DNA of 64,000 nt from Bacteroidaceae bacterium (GTDB lineage: Bacteria; Bacteroidota; Bacteroidia; Bacteroidales; Bacteroidaceae). Below, piece after piece: positions 45,304 to 54,635 of this stretch. The notes under the pieces are model-generated. The model searched no databases. It was not told the DNA's origin and saw only the letters and a list, made by a program, of their open reading frames with translations. Position numbers and translations under genes: made by a program. Numbering within the stretch: the first letter of the stretch is position 1; the number at the start of each line of letters is the position of its first letter. Location: the NCBI GenBank assembly GCA_017507105.1, contig JAFWBM010000014.1, positions 34,156 through 98,155 of the forward strand, given 5' to 3'.

Positions 45304-47133
45304 TTATCGTTTGCTGAAATCCTTGTATGTGGTTTGCAGAATGGCCTTTGCTCTTTGCAGGCGCTCCTCTGCTCCCATTGCTGGTTGTTCAATGACCGGG
45401 ACATATGCATCCAAGTCGTATAATGTGTATCCTGTAGAGTCGATATAGGAGAATCCGTTGTTGAATGTGTGATATGCAAACGGATATGTGTATGTCGGCG
45501 ATAATATGTTACGACTGAAGGTAAAATCGTCAATGGGTAATTCTAACTGTGCAAGGAGTGTTGCCGGCAGGTCGCTCTGGTTACACAGGATGGGTATGTC
45601 ACGTGCCTCACGTATGGCGCCACCTGTAAGCAGGAATGGTATTTTGTTGCGCATGGCATCATCACCCTCTCTCCTCTCGGGATAGCGTGCCAAAGTGTGG
45701 TCTGCTATAAATATAACGAGGGTGTTGTCCCATACATCACTCTTTTTTAGCCTTCCTATGAAATTGCCTATGCACGAGTCGGTATAGGCAAATGAGTTGG
45801 CAATCGCATCGTCTGGGATGCGGTTGTATGGAACGGTCCAAGGCTCGTGACTGCTTAATGTAAGATATGTGATATGCCAAGGGCTCTCGGCGCTGTTCTG
45901 TACAATTGTATATAGCGAATCGAATGTTATATGGTCGGTGACACCCCATAGGTGTGTCTCTTGCTGTTGTAGTGTAAAATCCTTGTCTGCAATGAGTTTG
46001 TTGTATCCTGTAGAGTAGAGGTAACTCTTCATGTTAGTGAAGTTTATGTCTCCTCCATATAGGAATGTGTTGTGGTAGCCGGCTTTACCTAATGACGATG
46101 CAAGCGAAGGCAGGTTACGGCTCTTTACCGGTGACTTCATTACCGATGTCTTGGGAAACGATGCATATCCGCTTAGTGACGATATTATGCCTCTGTCGGT
46201 ACGGTAGCTGTTGGCATGGCAATTGGAGAATATGACACCCTCCTTTATTATGTTGTCAAAGTTAGGTGTTATATTGCTCTTACCGCCAAGTTCCCCGATA
46301 AGGGCACTGCTCATTCCTTCAAGTATTATTGTGATGATATTAGGACGTCTGTTTCTTAGCAATGTGTCGACTATGGCACTATTGCTACTGAACATCCCTT
46401 GCATACATCTATCAAGTTCCTCGTCATTGTAAAAATGGTATGCCTCGCTATAGTCCTCTCGCTTGCCTAGTGAATATATGAAACTGAAAACAGGATTTAC
46501 TGCCGAGTGGTTAAGAAAAGTCTTCTCGCTATAATATACTTTGCCTATGTTGTTTGTCGATTCGCCTATTCCACCACGTATAGCCAGGAAAAGCAAGCCA
46601 CCTATTATGGTGGTTGTCAGCAACGACAAGAACCTGTGTTTGGTGGGCCGTAAGCTGCTTGGACTTACAAAGTGCAGCACACTATAGAGCGCTGCAGCCA
46701 AGGCTGCTGCCATCAATATACGCAGTACAATAAACGATGTGCTTACGCTTGCAAATGCATTTGATGGCGAGTCGATATATATGAGGAACGAAGCATCGAG
46801 CTTGAACTCCCAGAAGGGGTATAGTGTGATGTCGGCAATGAAGGCTAAAGAGATGGCAATCGCTGCAAATAGGTTATAGACAATGAGCAACTTACGCATA
46901 GGTATATAGACAAAGGTACTTACCATTGTCAATAGCAAGGGAATAACCGTAATGTAGCCTGCTACTGCTGCATCCAATGGTATTCCATGCCAAGCAGACT
47001 CCAGATAGTCGGTGAGAGTATATTCCTCGGTGCTGTTCACACTCATGAATATCATTCTTAGAAGAATGAAAAAGAACAACTGTACGATATAATACCTAAG
47101 CAGGTATATTATTTTCTTTCTGAAGTTCTCCAT
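45304..47133 (-). CDS. LtaS-like membrane phosphotransferase/sulfatase-fold protein 2
   Basis: 609 residues, N-terminal membrane domain of about five helices (residues 10-210) and a periplasmic alkaline-phosphatase-fold domain (about 265-560). The metal and catalytic blocks are NIITIILEGMSS, SYRTDRGIISSLSG with the candidate nucleophile threonine as in LtaS, and VIFIADHTLARYP. It is a distant paralogue of the gene at 41.5 kb, and the nucleophile differs (Thr versus Ser). Likely substrate is a phosphoglycerol- or phosphoethanolamine-containing lipid donor. It lies between RNase H and the GT2 gene. Confidence 0.88.
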   Translation of the reverse strand: MENFRKKIIYLLRYYIVQLFFFILLRMIFMSVNSTEEYTLTDYLESAWHGIPLDAAVAGYITVIPLLLTMVSTFVYIPMRKLLIVYNLFAAIAISLAFIADITLYPFWEFKLDASFLIYIDSPSNAFASVSTSFIVLRILMAAALAAALYSVLHFVSPSSLRPTKHRFLSLLTTTIIGGLLFLAIRGGIGESTNNIGKVYYSEKTFLNHSAVNPVFSFIYSLGKREDYSEAYHFYNDEELDRCMQGMFSSNSAIVDTLLRNRRPNIITIILEGMSSALIGELGGKSNITPNFDNIIKEGVIFSNCHANSYRTDRGIISSLSGYASFPKTSVMKSPVKSRNLPSLASSLGKAGYHNTFLYGGDINFTNMKSYLYSTGYNKLIADKDFTLQQQETHLWGVTDHITFDSLYTIVQNSAESPWHITYLTLSSHEPWTVPYNRIPDDAIANSFAYTDSCIGNFIGRLKKSDVWDNTLVIFIADHTLARYPERREGDDAMRNKIPFLLTGGAIREARDIPILCNQSDLPATLLAQLELPIDDFTFSRNILSPTYTYPFAYHTFNNGFSYIDSTGYTLYDLDAYVPVIEQPAMGAEERLQRAKAILQTTYKDFSKR

Positions 47134-47142
47134 AGTCTGTAA

Positions 47143-47772
47143 CTATTTACGTCCAAAATCGGCAGGAATCTCTCCCCATTCCTGTGTCTCCCATTTGATA
47201 AGACGATTACTGTATGTGTGTGTGCGTAGCCATAGCTCGGCTCTCTCTATCAGTTTGAATAACTCCTCGCTCTTGCTGTCACGTGGCAGTTTGGTCTTGC
47301 ATCTCTTTTGCTTTACCCAAAGAAGTGCATTGTGGCTGTCGCTGTATATAGGCAGATTACTGTTGTTTTTGCCTAGCAGGGCAAGGGCATGTACTATTGC
47401 CAGAAATTCCCCTATATTGTTTGTACCATATGTGGGGCCAAAATGAAACACCTCGTCTCCGCTTCCGATGAAAACACCTCTATACTCCATCTCTCCGGGG
47501 TTTCCGCTGCATGCAGCATCAACAGCCAGTGCATTCAGTTCTATCTCTTGCGGAATCCCGTTGGGTGTTGGATTAGTCTGTTTCTCCTTGGCGTGTGCAC
47601 CTATATAGTCGTATGGCGACGAGGAGTAGGCTCTCTCGGCTTCCTGCATGGAGCCGAAAGATTTATAAAGGGCCTGTTTTACTCCCTTTATCTGAGCCTG
47701 GCACTCTTCCCATGTATTGTAGATGCCGGGCTTAACCCCGTTCCATACAACATAATAGTGTTTCTTACCCAT
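47143..47772 (-). CDS. Ribonuclease H with viroplasmin domain
   Basis: 209 residues. The N-terminal viroplasmin/caulimovirus domain (2-46; KKHYYVVWNGVKPGIYNTWEE) binds RNA:DNA hybrids, as in eukaryotic RNase H1. The catalytic domain (about 78-209) keeps the carboxylates Asp85 (in AVDAACSGNPG), Glu122 (in NIGEFLAI) and Asp145 (in IYSDSHNAL). Removes RNA from RNA-DNA hybrids during replication and R-loop repair. It is embedded between argS and an LtaS-like gene with gaps of about ten bases, so it is transcribed with unrelated functions. Confidence 0.93.
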   Translation of the reverse strand: MGKKHYYVVWNGVKPGIYNTWEECQAQIKGVKQALYKSFGSMQEAERAYSSSPYDYIGAHAKEKQTNPTPNGIPQEIELNALAVDAACSGNPGEMEYRGVFIGSGDEVFHFGPTYGTNNIGEFLAIVHALALLGKNNSNLPIYSDSHNALLWVKQKRCKTKLPRDSKSEELFKLIERAELWLRTHTYSNRLIKWETQEWGEIPADFGRK

Positions 47773-47783
47773 AGCGATGTGTC

Positions 47784-49571
47784 TTACATTCTCTCGGGTA
47801 CCTCAATTCCAAGCAGGTTCATCGCACTCTTGATAACCTTGCCTACGTTTCTTGTCAGTTTTATACGGAATGACTTTACAGCGGCGTCCTCTTCGCGTAG
47901 TATGCTGAAATCGTGATAGAATTGATTGTACTCCTTGGCTAGTTCATATGCATAGTTTGCTATGCCCGATGGTGAATAGTCTGTTCCTGCCTGGCGGATT
48001 ACAGACGGGAACTCGTTAAGCATGCGTATGATAGAACACTCTTTCTCGCTGATGCTTGTAGGCATACCCTCTATCGAGAAACCGGCCTCGGCAGCTTTGC
48101 GCTCTATTGAACGTGTGCGGGCATAGGTGTACTGTATGAAAGGTCCTGTATTTCCATTAAAGTCGATAGACTCCTTCGGGTTGAAAAGCATATTCTTGCG
48201 TGCATCTACCTTCAGCATGAAATATTTGAGAGCTCCTAAACCTATGATACGGTTGATGTCTGCAGCCTCCTCGGGTGTAAGGCCGTCAAGTTTACCGCCA
48301 AGTTCCTGTGATGTTTCACGCGCAGTGGCTATCATCTCGTCCATAAGATCGTCTGCATCTACAACTGTACCTTCGCGGCTCTTCATTTTGCCTTCGGGCA
48401 ACTCTACCATTCCATAAGAGAAGTGTACAAGTCCTTTTCCCCATGAGAAACCCAGCTTGTCGAGCAACAGTGATAGTACCTGGAAGTGGTAGTTCTGCTC
48501 GTTTCCTACTACATATACCATCTTGTCGATGGGGTAGTCGCGGAAACGTAGTTGGGCGGTACCGATATCCTGTGTCATGTATACCGAAGTGCCGTCGCTA
48601 CGTAGCAGAAGTTTCTCGTCAAGTCCGTCACCACTAAGGTCGGCCCATACCGAATCATCGGGACGACGATAGAAGATGCCTTTCTCCAATCCTCCTAGGA
48701 CGGTCTCTTTGCCCACAAGATATGTGTCGCTCTCGTAATATATCTTGTCGAAGTCGACACCCAGACGTTTGTATGTCTCGTCGAATCCTTCGTATACCCA
48801 GTTGTTCATCTGTTCCCATAGTGCACGCACCTCCTTGTCGCCTGCTTCCCATTTTACAAGCATTTCGCGTGCCTCGGCCATCAATGGTGATGCAGCCTCG
48901 GCCTCCTCCTTGCTCATGCCTTTCTCCATAAGCTCGGTCAGTTCTGCTTTATAATGCTTGTCAAAGGCTACATAGTAATCTCCGATGAGATGGTCGCCTT
49001 TTTTGCCACTTGATGCGGGTGTCTCGCCGTTACCCCATTTTTGCCATGCAAGCATCGATTTGCATATATGTATTCCTCTGTCGTTTACGATGTTGGTCTT
49101 AACCACCTTGTTGCCATTTGCCGCAATAATATTCGACAAGGCATATCCTAAAAGGTTGTTACGTATGTGGCCAAGGTGCAATGGCTTGTTTGTATTGGGT
49201 GATGAGTATTCAACCATTACCAAAGGCGACTGCTCGGTAACAGGGGTTATTCCCCATTTCTCATCGTTGTCTATATTCTGCAGTAGCTCTATCCAATAGC
49301 CGGGAGCAATGGCAAGGTTGAGGAAACCTTTTACCACGTTGAATGATGAAATTACAGGCTGGTTGGCTGCAAGATATGTTCCAATTTCCTGCGCTGTATC
49401 CTCGGGACGCTTGCGCGATACCTGAAGGAAAGGGAATACAACTAATGTAAAATCCCCTTCAAACTCTTTGCGTGTCTTCTGCAATTGTATCTTCTCGGGT
49501 GATGTTTCGTGGTTGTAGAGCGATTTGATTGCCTCTACAATGCTGTTTGTAAGAATTGTCTCTATATTCAT
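47784..49571 (-). CDS. argS: Arginyl-tRNA synthetase
   Basis: Class I aminoacyl-tRNA synthetase charging tRNA-Arg; 595 residues, standard length. The N-terminal Add1 domain (1-100) recognises the tRNA D-loop; the HIGH-equivalent HLGH lies at 132-135 within SSPNTNKPLHLGHIRNN; the KMSK-equivalent is GKMKSREG; the anticodon-binding DALR domain ends in LLGIEVPERM. First gene of a minus-strand run of at least seven closely spaced genes reaching 40.7 kb. A TATCTTCG -7 box lies about 46 bases upstream. Confidence 0.97.
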   Translation of the reverse strand: MNIETILTNSIVEAIKSLYNHETSPEKIQLQKTRKEFEGDFTLVVFPFLQVSRKRPEDTAQEIGTYLAANQPVISSFNVVKGFLNLAIAPGYWIELLQNIDNDEKWGITPVTEQSPLVMVEYSSPNTNKPLHLGHIRNNLLGYALSNIIAANGNKVVKTNIVNDRGIHICKSMLAWQKWGNGETPASSGKKGDHLIGDYYVAFDKHYKAELTELMEKGMSKEEAEAASPLMAEAREMLVKWEAGDKEVRALWEQMNNWVYEGFDETYKRLGVDFDKIYYESDTYLVGKETVLGGLEKGIFYRRPDDSVWADLSGDGLDEKLLLRSDGTSVYMTQDIGTAQLRFRDYPIDKMVYVVGNEQNYHFQVLSLLLDKLGFSWGKGLVHFSYGMVELPEGKMKSREGTVVDADDLMDEMIATARETSQELGGKLDGLTPEEAADINRIIGLGALKYFMLKVDARKNMLFNPKESIDFNGNTGPFIQYTYARTRSIERKAAEAGFSIEGMPTSISEKECSIIRMLNEFPSVIRQAGTDYSPSGIANYAYELAKEYNQFYHDFSILREEDAAVKSFRIKLTRNVGKVIKSAMNLLGIEVPERM

Positions 49572-49616
49572 TCTGTATATATTTTAGTCAGTAGGATATA
49601 TCTGTCAAATTTTCTG

Positions 49617-49624
49617 CGAAGATA
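49617..49624 (-). promoter_or_regulatory. -7 element for argS and the minus-strand unit
   Basis: TATCTTCG on the minus strand, 46 bases upstream of argS. No clear -33 TTTG. Confidence 0.4.
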
Positions 49625-49708
49625 CAAAATATATATGGTTTTTTAGTTTATAATTGCTAAAAATAGAAAAAGGATACCTTCTATTTTCGATAATTCTGCA
49701 ATTTGAAC

Positions 49709-49716
49709 TATCTTCG
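49709..49716 (+). promoter_or_regulatory. -7 element for the rhomboid pair
   Basis: TATCTTCG 28 bases upstream of the first rhomboid start; TTCG at 49686-49689 lies 19 bases upstream as a weak -33. It is divergent to the argS promoter. Confidence 0.4.
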
Positions 49717-49744
49717 CGGCGGTTAACTGTTAAGAAAGTTTTTT

Positions 49745-50428
49745 ATGAAAGAATTACCTGTTGTTACCAAGAATCTGATAGCAATAAATGTGCTTGTCTT
49801 TTTGGCAACAATTGTAGCCGATAAATATGGCTTGGATCTGAACCGGATTCTTGGTCTGCATCTATACCTTGCCGATGATTTCATGCCTTTTCAGATGGTG
49901 ACATATATGTTTATGCATGGTAGTTTCATGCATCTGTTCTTCAATATGTTTGCCTTGTATATGTTCGGTAGGGTGCTGGAGACGGTATGGGGCTCAAAAC
50001 GTTTCCTTATATTCTACATGTTTACAGGATTGGGTGCCGCTGTCGTTCAGGAGATTGTGCAATATCTCTATTTCGAGACACAGCTCTCTATGTATTCGGG
50101 GGTTAACTTTGGTGCGGGGGTAATAGTGCCTATGGCTCAGTATTTGAATTTGTGGATTACGGTAGGAGCTTCGGGTGCTGTATATGGTATATTGCTGGCC
50201 TTTGCAATGACATTCCCCAATGAAAGGCTTTTTATAATGCCTTTCCCTTTTCCAATAAAGGCTAAATACTTTGTGATTATATTCGGAGCGATTGAATTGC
50301 TCACCGGACTCAGTAATAGTGCCGGCGACAATGTGGCGCATTTTGCACATCTGGGAGGTATGCTGTTCGGATTTGCTCTTATTTATTTTTGGCGTAAGAA
50401 AGGAGAGATAAATGGCCCATATTATTAA
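49745..50428 (+). CDS. Rhomboid intramembrane serine protease 1
   Basis: 227 residues with six predicted membrane helices. The catalytic serine is Ser143 in GASGAVYG, the catalytic histidine His202 in AHFAHLGG, and the L1-loop HGSFMHLFFNMFALYMFG (about 58-75) with Asn67 is intact. Cleaves transmembrane helices of membrane proteins within the bilayer; the substrate is unknown. A C-terminal short lysine-rich end follows the last helix. Overlaps the next rhomboid gene by 17 bases. Confidence 0.94.
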   Translation: MKELPVVTKNLIAINVLVFLATIVADKYGLDLNRILGLHLYLADDFMPFQMVTYMFMHGSFMHLFFNMFALYMFGRVLETVWGSKRFLIFYMFTGLGAAVVQEIVQYLYFETQLSMYSGVNFGAGVIVPMAQYLNLWITVGASGAVYGILLAFAMTFPNERLFIMPFPFPIKAKYFVIIFGAIELLTGLSNSAGDNVAHFAHLGGMLFGFALIYFWRKKGEINGPYY

Positions 50429-51332
50429 TGAGTTGTATAGACGCTTTTGCGACGAGAATATAGTAGGTAAATTTATATATGCCAATGTAGCTATATATCT
50501 TGTTTTTGTCGTATTGGGAGTATTGGCGACATTAATGAATGTTGTTTCGCCTATCGTTGAGATTGTCTCATGGTTGCAGCTGCCGGCTGCCCCGGAGAAA
50601 CTTTTGTTCCAGCCCTGGAGCATCTTTACCTATATGTTCCTGCATGGCAGTTTTGCACATATCTTATGGAATATGTTTGCTCTATATGTTTTCGGACGTA
50701 TATTCCTTACATTCTATTCTACTCAGCATTTCATAGGAGTTTACCTGCTGGGTGGTGTTGTTGGCGGTCTGTTCTTTGTGCTTGCGTATAATATATTTCC
50801 ATATTTTGAGGGTGTGACAGACTCTTCATATCTGGTGGGTGCCTCGGCTGCTGTGTTGGCCATAATAACTGCAGCAGCGGTACGTAGCCCTAACTATATG
50901 GTGAATCTTTTTCTGTTCGGGCCGGTAAAACTTATGACGCTTGCAATAATTACCGTTGTTGTATCTTTTCTGTTGCTCTCATCCGAGAATGCCGGTGGAA
51001 ATTTTGCTCATTTGGGCGGTGCTTTTGCCGGTTGGTTTTTTGCGGTCATGTTGGATAAGGGAAGGGATTTGACATCCTTTTCCCGCGTTATGATAAATGC
51101 TTATAATTGGTCGCGCGACAAGATTAAATCGCTGTTTAAGAAACATGCAAAGGGACCTCGTACTGATAAAACTCAAAAGAGTGCAAAGCACTCGAGCGAT
51201 TATGAATATAATGCGCGAAAAAAAGAACGTAACGATAATATAGATATAATATTGGAGAAGATAAAAAAGAGTGGCTATTCTTCCTTGACAGAAGATGAGA
51301 AACGCACGCTTTTCGATGCTTCGGGCAAATAA
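50412..51332 (+). CDS. Rhomboid intramembrane serine protease 2 with C-terminal cytoplasmic extension
   Basis: 306 residues. Six helices, L1-loop HGSFAHILWNMFALYVFG, catalytic Ser145 in GASAAVLA and His200 in NFAHLGG. The motif is GxSA instead of the usual GxSG, a substitution next to the nucleophile. After the last helix (about 215) comes a charged extension of about 90 residues, lysine-rich, ending in ILEKIKKSGYSSLTEDEKRTLFDASG; this helical tail is seen on other Bacteroidales rhomboids. The start overlaps the upstream rhomboid by 17 bases, so translation is probably coupled. It may partner with, or have a different specificity from, copy 1. Confidence 0.92.
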   Translation: MAHIINELYRRFCDENIVGKFIYANVAIYLVFVVLGVLATLMNVVSPIVEIVSWLQLPAAPEKLLFQPWSIFTYMFLHGSFAHILWNMFALYVFGRIFLTFYSTQHFIGVYLLGGVVGGLFFVLAYNIFPYFEGVTDSSYLVGASAAVLAIITAAAVRSPNYMVNLFLFGPVKLMTLAIITVVVSFLLLSSENAGGNFAHLGGAFAGWFFAVMLDKGRDLTSFSRVMINAYNWSRDKIKSLFKKHAKGPRTDKTQKSAKHSSDYEYNARKKERNDNIDIILEKIKKSGYSSLTEDEKRTLFDASGK

Positions 51333-51355
51333 ATAATGGGGAAACAATTTTTTGT

Positions 51356-51394
51356 GTCAGGGTTGCTGTAGTGCTGATTTACAGTAACCCTGAC
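51356..51394 (+). terminator. Terminator after the rhomboid pair
   Basis: Fifteen-bp stem (51356-51370 with 51380-51394, one G-T pair), nine-base loop, followed by a moderately T-rich tail. Confidence 0.7.
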
Positions 51395-51458
51395 TCTCTT
51401 ATTATTAATAAAATGTAAAGAAAAAGCATCTAACTCTTTTTGTTTGAGAAAAAAACGC

Positions 51459-51466
51459 TATATTTG
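51459..51466 (+). promoter_or_regulatory. -7 element for secDF
   Basis: TATATTTG, exact TAnnTTTG match 64 bases before the start codon, leaving an AU-rich leader. TTTG at 51439-51442 is only 16 bases upstream, so the -33 is poor. Confidence 0.5.
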
Positions 51467-51530
51467 CAAACTTTAATTTGGCGACAATAATTTTAAGCGA
51501 CAAACTAAATAATAATAAAATTTAATTAAA

Positions 51531-54476
51531 ATGCAAAACAAAGGATTTGTAAAAGTATTTGCGCTGCTGCTTACATTGGTGTGCGTTTTCTATCTTTCAT
51601 TCTCTTTTGTAACAAGTTACCACAACGGTAAGGCTGCTAAGGATCCTCAGGGTGTTCAGCACTATATGGACTCTATGCAGAATGAGAATGTTTGGCTTGG
51701 AGTGTACTCTTTGAAACAGTGTCGCGAGATGCAGATTGGCCTCGGTCTTGACCTTCAGGGTGGTATGAACGTTATCATGGAGGTTTCGGTTGCCGATGTT
51801 GTTAAGGCTCTTTCGGGTCACAAGAGTGATGCCGCATTTAACGAGGCTGTCGAGACTGCAAAGCAGAAATCTGTAACAAGCCAGTCAGATTTCATAACAA
51901 TTTTTGTTGACGAGTATAAGAGACTTGCTCCCGAAAGCCGTTTGGCTGCAATCTTTGCAACTCAGCAGTTGAAAGATAAGGTCTTTACAACTTCAACAGA
52001 TGCTGAGGTTGAGAAGGTACTGCGCGACGAGGTTAAGGCTGCTATCGATAACTCTTTTAATGTGTTGCGTACACGTATAGACCGTTTCGGTGTAGTACAG
52101 CCCAATATCCAAACCCTTGAGGGTTCAATGGGTCGCATCATGATTGAACTCCCCGGAGTTAAAGAGCCTGAGCGTGTACGTAAGTTGTTGCAGGGTTCTG
52201 CTAATCTTGAGTTCTGGGAGACATATAATGCAACAGAGGTTCTTCCTGCATTGGCTTCTATTGACAGCAAGTTGGCTGCAGTAGCAAAAGAGGCTAAGGC
52301 GGCAGAGAAGGATGTGACAGAGGAGACAAAGTCGGAAGAAGTTGATGTTGAGGCTGCACTTACAGGGGAGGTTGCTGATGGGGCTCTTGAGGATGCAAAA
52401 GTTGCAAATCCTCTTTTTGCTCTGCTTGTTCCCAACCAGAGAGGCGATATGCACAGAAGCGTTGTGGGTATTGCTCACTACTCAGATACAGCAGCCATCA
52501 ATGCGATGATAAACTCGCCTGAGGCTAAGAAACTATTGCCCAATGATCTTCGTCTATTGTGGTCGGTGGATGCAATGAATAAAACAACAGACAATAATCT
52601 TTACGAGTTGTATGCTGTTAAGTCTACCCAGCGTAATGGTCGCGCTGCTCTTGAGGGAGATGTTATTGTTGAAGCTGCCGATTCGTATGATCAGTATGGT
52701 AATCCTTGTGTTACAATGGCAATGAATACCGACGGCTCTCGTCGTTGGGCTCAGCTCACAAAGAACAATATAGGCCGCAGTATTGCTGTAGTTCTTGACG
52801 GTTATGTATATAGCGCTCCCAATGTAATGAATGAGATTACAGGAGGACGTTCCGAGATTACAGGTAGCTTTACTATTGAAGAGACCAAGGACTTGGCTAA
52901 CGTATTGCGTTCTGGTAAGATGCCGGCTCCTGCACGTATAGTATCAGAGGATATCGTAGGTCCTTCACTTGGTCAGGAGTCAATCGAGCAGGGTATATGG
53001 TCGTTTGTTGTGGCATTTGTATTATTGATGATATACATGTGCGCTGTATATGGCTTGATTCCCGGTGCTGTAGCTAACATGGCATTGCTTATAAACCTCT
53101 TCTTTACTCTTGGTATTCTTGCATCGTTCCAGGCTGCTCTTACAATGTCCGGTATTGCCGGTATTGTGCTTACTTTGGGTATGGCTGTCGATGCCAATGT
53201 GCTTATCTATGAGCGTACGAAGGAGGAGTTGCGTGCGGGAAAGAATACACGTGCGGCTCTTGCTGATGGTTACAAGAATGCTTTTTCGGCAATCTTTGAC
53301 TCAAACTTTACATCAATCATCACTGGTATAATCCTATTCAACTTTGGAACAGGTCCTATTCGTGGTTTTGCTACAACACTTATAATCGGTATCGTCTGCT
53401 CATTCTTCACAGCAGTATTCCTTACACGTGTTGTATACGAGCATTTCATGAATAAGGGTAAGTGGCTAGATGTATCATTTGTTACCAATTGGTCTAAGAA
53501 CCTTATGGTAGGTACAAAGTACAATTTTATGAAGGCCAAGAACGTTGCATTTACTGTTTACGGTATTGCAATTGTTGTAATGGTTCTTTCTCTTTCATTC
53601 CGAGGCCTTAGCCAGAGCATTGACTTTACCGGTGGACGTAACTTTGTTGTACAGTTCGAAAAACAGGTTGAGCCTGAGACTGTGCGTACACTTTTGCGTG
53701 AGGTAATCACAGAGGATAATGTTCAGGCAATTGCATTGGGAACAGATAAGAAGACTATCCGTGTAACAACAAACTACCGTATAAATGATGAGGGAGTAAA
53801 TGTAGATTCTGAGATAGAGGAATTCCTATATAATGCATTCATGAAGGGCGACCTTTTGAGTAAGGATCTTGATTTGGCTACATTTATCGACCGCGATAAT
53901 CGTGCAGGAGGTTCTATTATCAGTTCACAAAAGGTAGGTCCCAGTATCGCCGATGATATCAAAACAAGTGCTATATGGTCAGTTGTGTTGGCTCTTATAG
54001 CTATCTTCCTATACATCCTTGTACGTTTCCGTAATGTCGCTTATAGTATCGGCTCAATTGTGGCTTTGGCAAGTGACGTACTGATGATTCTTGGTTGCTA
54101 CTCATTGTTGTGGGGTATTCTTCCCATGTCACTTGAGGTAGATCAGACATTTATCGGTGCTATTCTTACAGCTATCGGTTACTCAATTAACGATAAGGTG
54201 GTTGTATTTGACCGTGTACGTGAGTTTACAACTCTCTACCCCAAGCACAATAAGTTTGATCTCTTCAATGATTCATTGAATACAACATTGTCACGTACTA
54301 TCAATACATCGGCAAGTACATTGGTTGTGTTGCTCTGTATCTTTATACTTGGAGGTGACAGCATCCGTAGTTTCTCATTTGCTATGATACTCGGTGTTGT
54401 ATTCGGTACATTGTCATCACTCTTTGTGGCAGCTCCTATTGCTTATTTGACATTGGGTAAGAAAGAGAAGAAATAA
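51531..54476 (+). CDS. secDF: Protein translocase subunit SecDF (fused)
   Basis: 981 residues joining SecD and SecF, the usual form in Bacteroidota. These proton-driven subunits pull preproteins through SecYEG on the periplasmic side. The SecD half starts with one helix and the D1 motif GLDLQGGMNVIMEV, then a large periplasmic domain with an extra Ala/Glu-rich acidic insert (about 240-290), and helices ending near 660 with the LTLGMAVDANVLIYER motif. The SecF half (from about 680) has IDFTGGRNFVVQF and AIGYSINDKVVVFDRVRE. The insert in the SecD periplasmic region looks disordered. Single-gene unit with promoter and terminator. Confidence 0.96.
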   Translation: MQNKGFVKVFALLLTLVCVFYLSFSFVTSYHNGKAAKDPQGVQHYMDSMQNENVWLGVYSLKQCREMQIGLGLDLQGGMNVIMEVSVADVVKALSGHKSDAAFNEAVETAKQKSVTSQSDFITIFVDEYKRLAPESRLAAIFATQQLKDKVFTTSTDAEVEKVLRDEVKAAIDNSFNVLRTRIDRFGVVQPNIQTLEGSMGRIMIELPGVKEPERVRKLLQGSANLEFWETYNATEVLPALASIDSKLAAVAKEAKAAEKDVTEETKSEEVDVEAALTGEVADGALEDAKVANPLFALLVPNQRGDMHRSVVGIAHYSDTAAINAMINSPEAKKLLPNDLRLLWSVDAMNKTTDNNLYELYAVKSTQRNGRAALEGDVIVEAADSYDQYGNPCVTMAMNTDGSRRWAQLTKNNIGRSIAVVLDGYVYSAPNVMNEITGGRSEITGSFTIEETKDLANVLRSGKMPAPARIVSEDIVGPSLGQESIEQGIWSFVVAFVLLMIYMCAVYGLIPGAVANMALLINLFFTLGILASFQAALTMSGIAGIVLTLGMAVDANVLIYERTKEELRAGKNTRAALADGYKNAFSAIFDSNFTSIITGIILFNFGTGPIRGFATTLIIGIVCSFFTAVFLTRVVYEHFMNKGKWLDVSFVTNWSKNLMVGTKYNFMKAKNVAFTVYGIAIVVMVLSLSFRGLSQSIDFTGGRNFVVQFEKQVEPETVRTLLREVITEDNVQAIALGTDKKTIRVTTNYRINDEGVNVDSEIEEFLYNAFMKGDLLSKDLDLATFIDRDNRAGGSIISSQKVGPSIADDIKTSAIWSVVLALIAIFLYILVRFRNVAYSIGSIVALASDVLMILGCYSLLWGILPMSLEVDQTFIGAILTAIGYSINDKVVVFDRVREFTTLYPKHNKFDLFNDSLNTTLSRTINTSASTLVVLLCIFILGGDSIRSFSFAMILGVVFGTLSSLFVAAPIAYLTLGKKEKK

Positions 54477-54508
54477 TAGAGTAGATATCTAAGATATCAT
54501 TCCGGTAT

Positions 54509-54548
54509 AACATAATAGAGCGAGCCGAATGGCTCGCTCTATTATGTT
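54509..54548 (+). terminator. Terminator of secDF
   Basis: Perfect 18-bp stem (54509-54526 with 54531-54548) and a four-base loop, GC-rich in the upper half, followed by a short T-rich stretch. Confidence 0.85.
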
Positions 54549-54597
54549 GTTTAATGTCTGGTTTAGGAATAATATTCTTATTCTTGGCTATAGCTTT

Positions 54598-54635
54598 GGT
54601 AAATAAGTTGACTCTTTGGTCGTAACTTGTTTACC
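54598..54635. other. Structured intergenic segment between secDF and the ferredoxin gene
   Basis: Arms 54598-54610 and 54623-54635 pair over 13 positions (two wobble pairs) around a 12-base loop. A TAnnTTTG box (TAGCTTTG, 54591-54598) overlaps the left arm. A 27-codon frame starting at 54637 follows directly and ends at 54720. No homology recognised; could be a small RNA, a remnant or chance. Confidence 0.25.

Noticed and set aside
41511..47133. Lipoteichoic acid synthesis implying a Gram-positive host
   Set aside because: BamA, SusC, PorV and OmpH show an outer membrane; LtaS-like proteins occur in Gram-negative surface-glycan pathways.
49994..50623. Antisense frame of 209 codons across the rhomboid pair
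   Set aside because: Covers both rhomboid genes, whose catalytic motifs are intact; no homology and no start signals.
49745..51332. One rhomboid gene split by a frameshift
   Set aside because: Both copies have a full set of helices and their own catalytic Ser and His, so they are two complete genes.
51531..54476. SecD-SecF fusion as an anomaly
   Set aside because: Fused SecDF is the usual form in this phylum.
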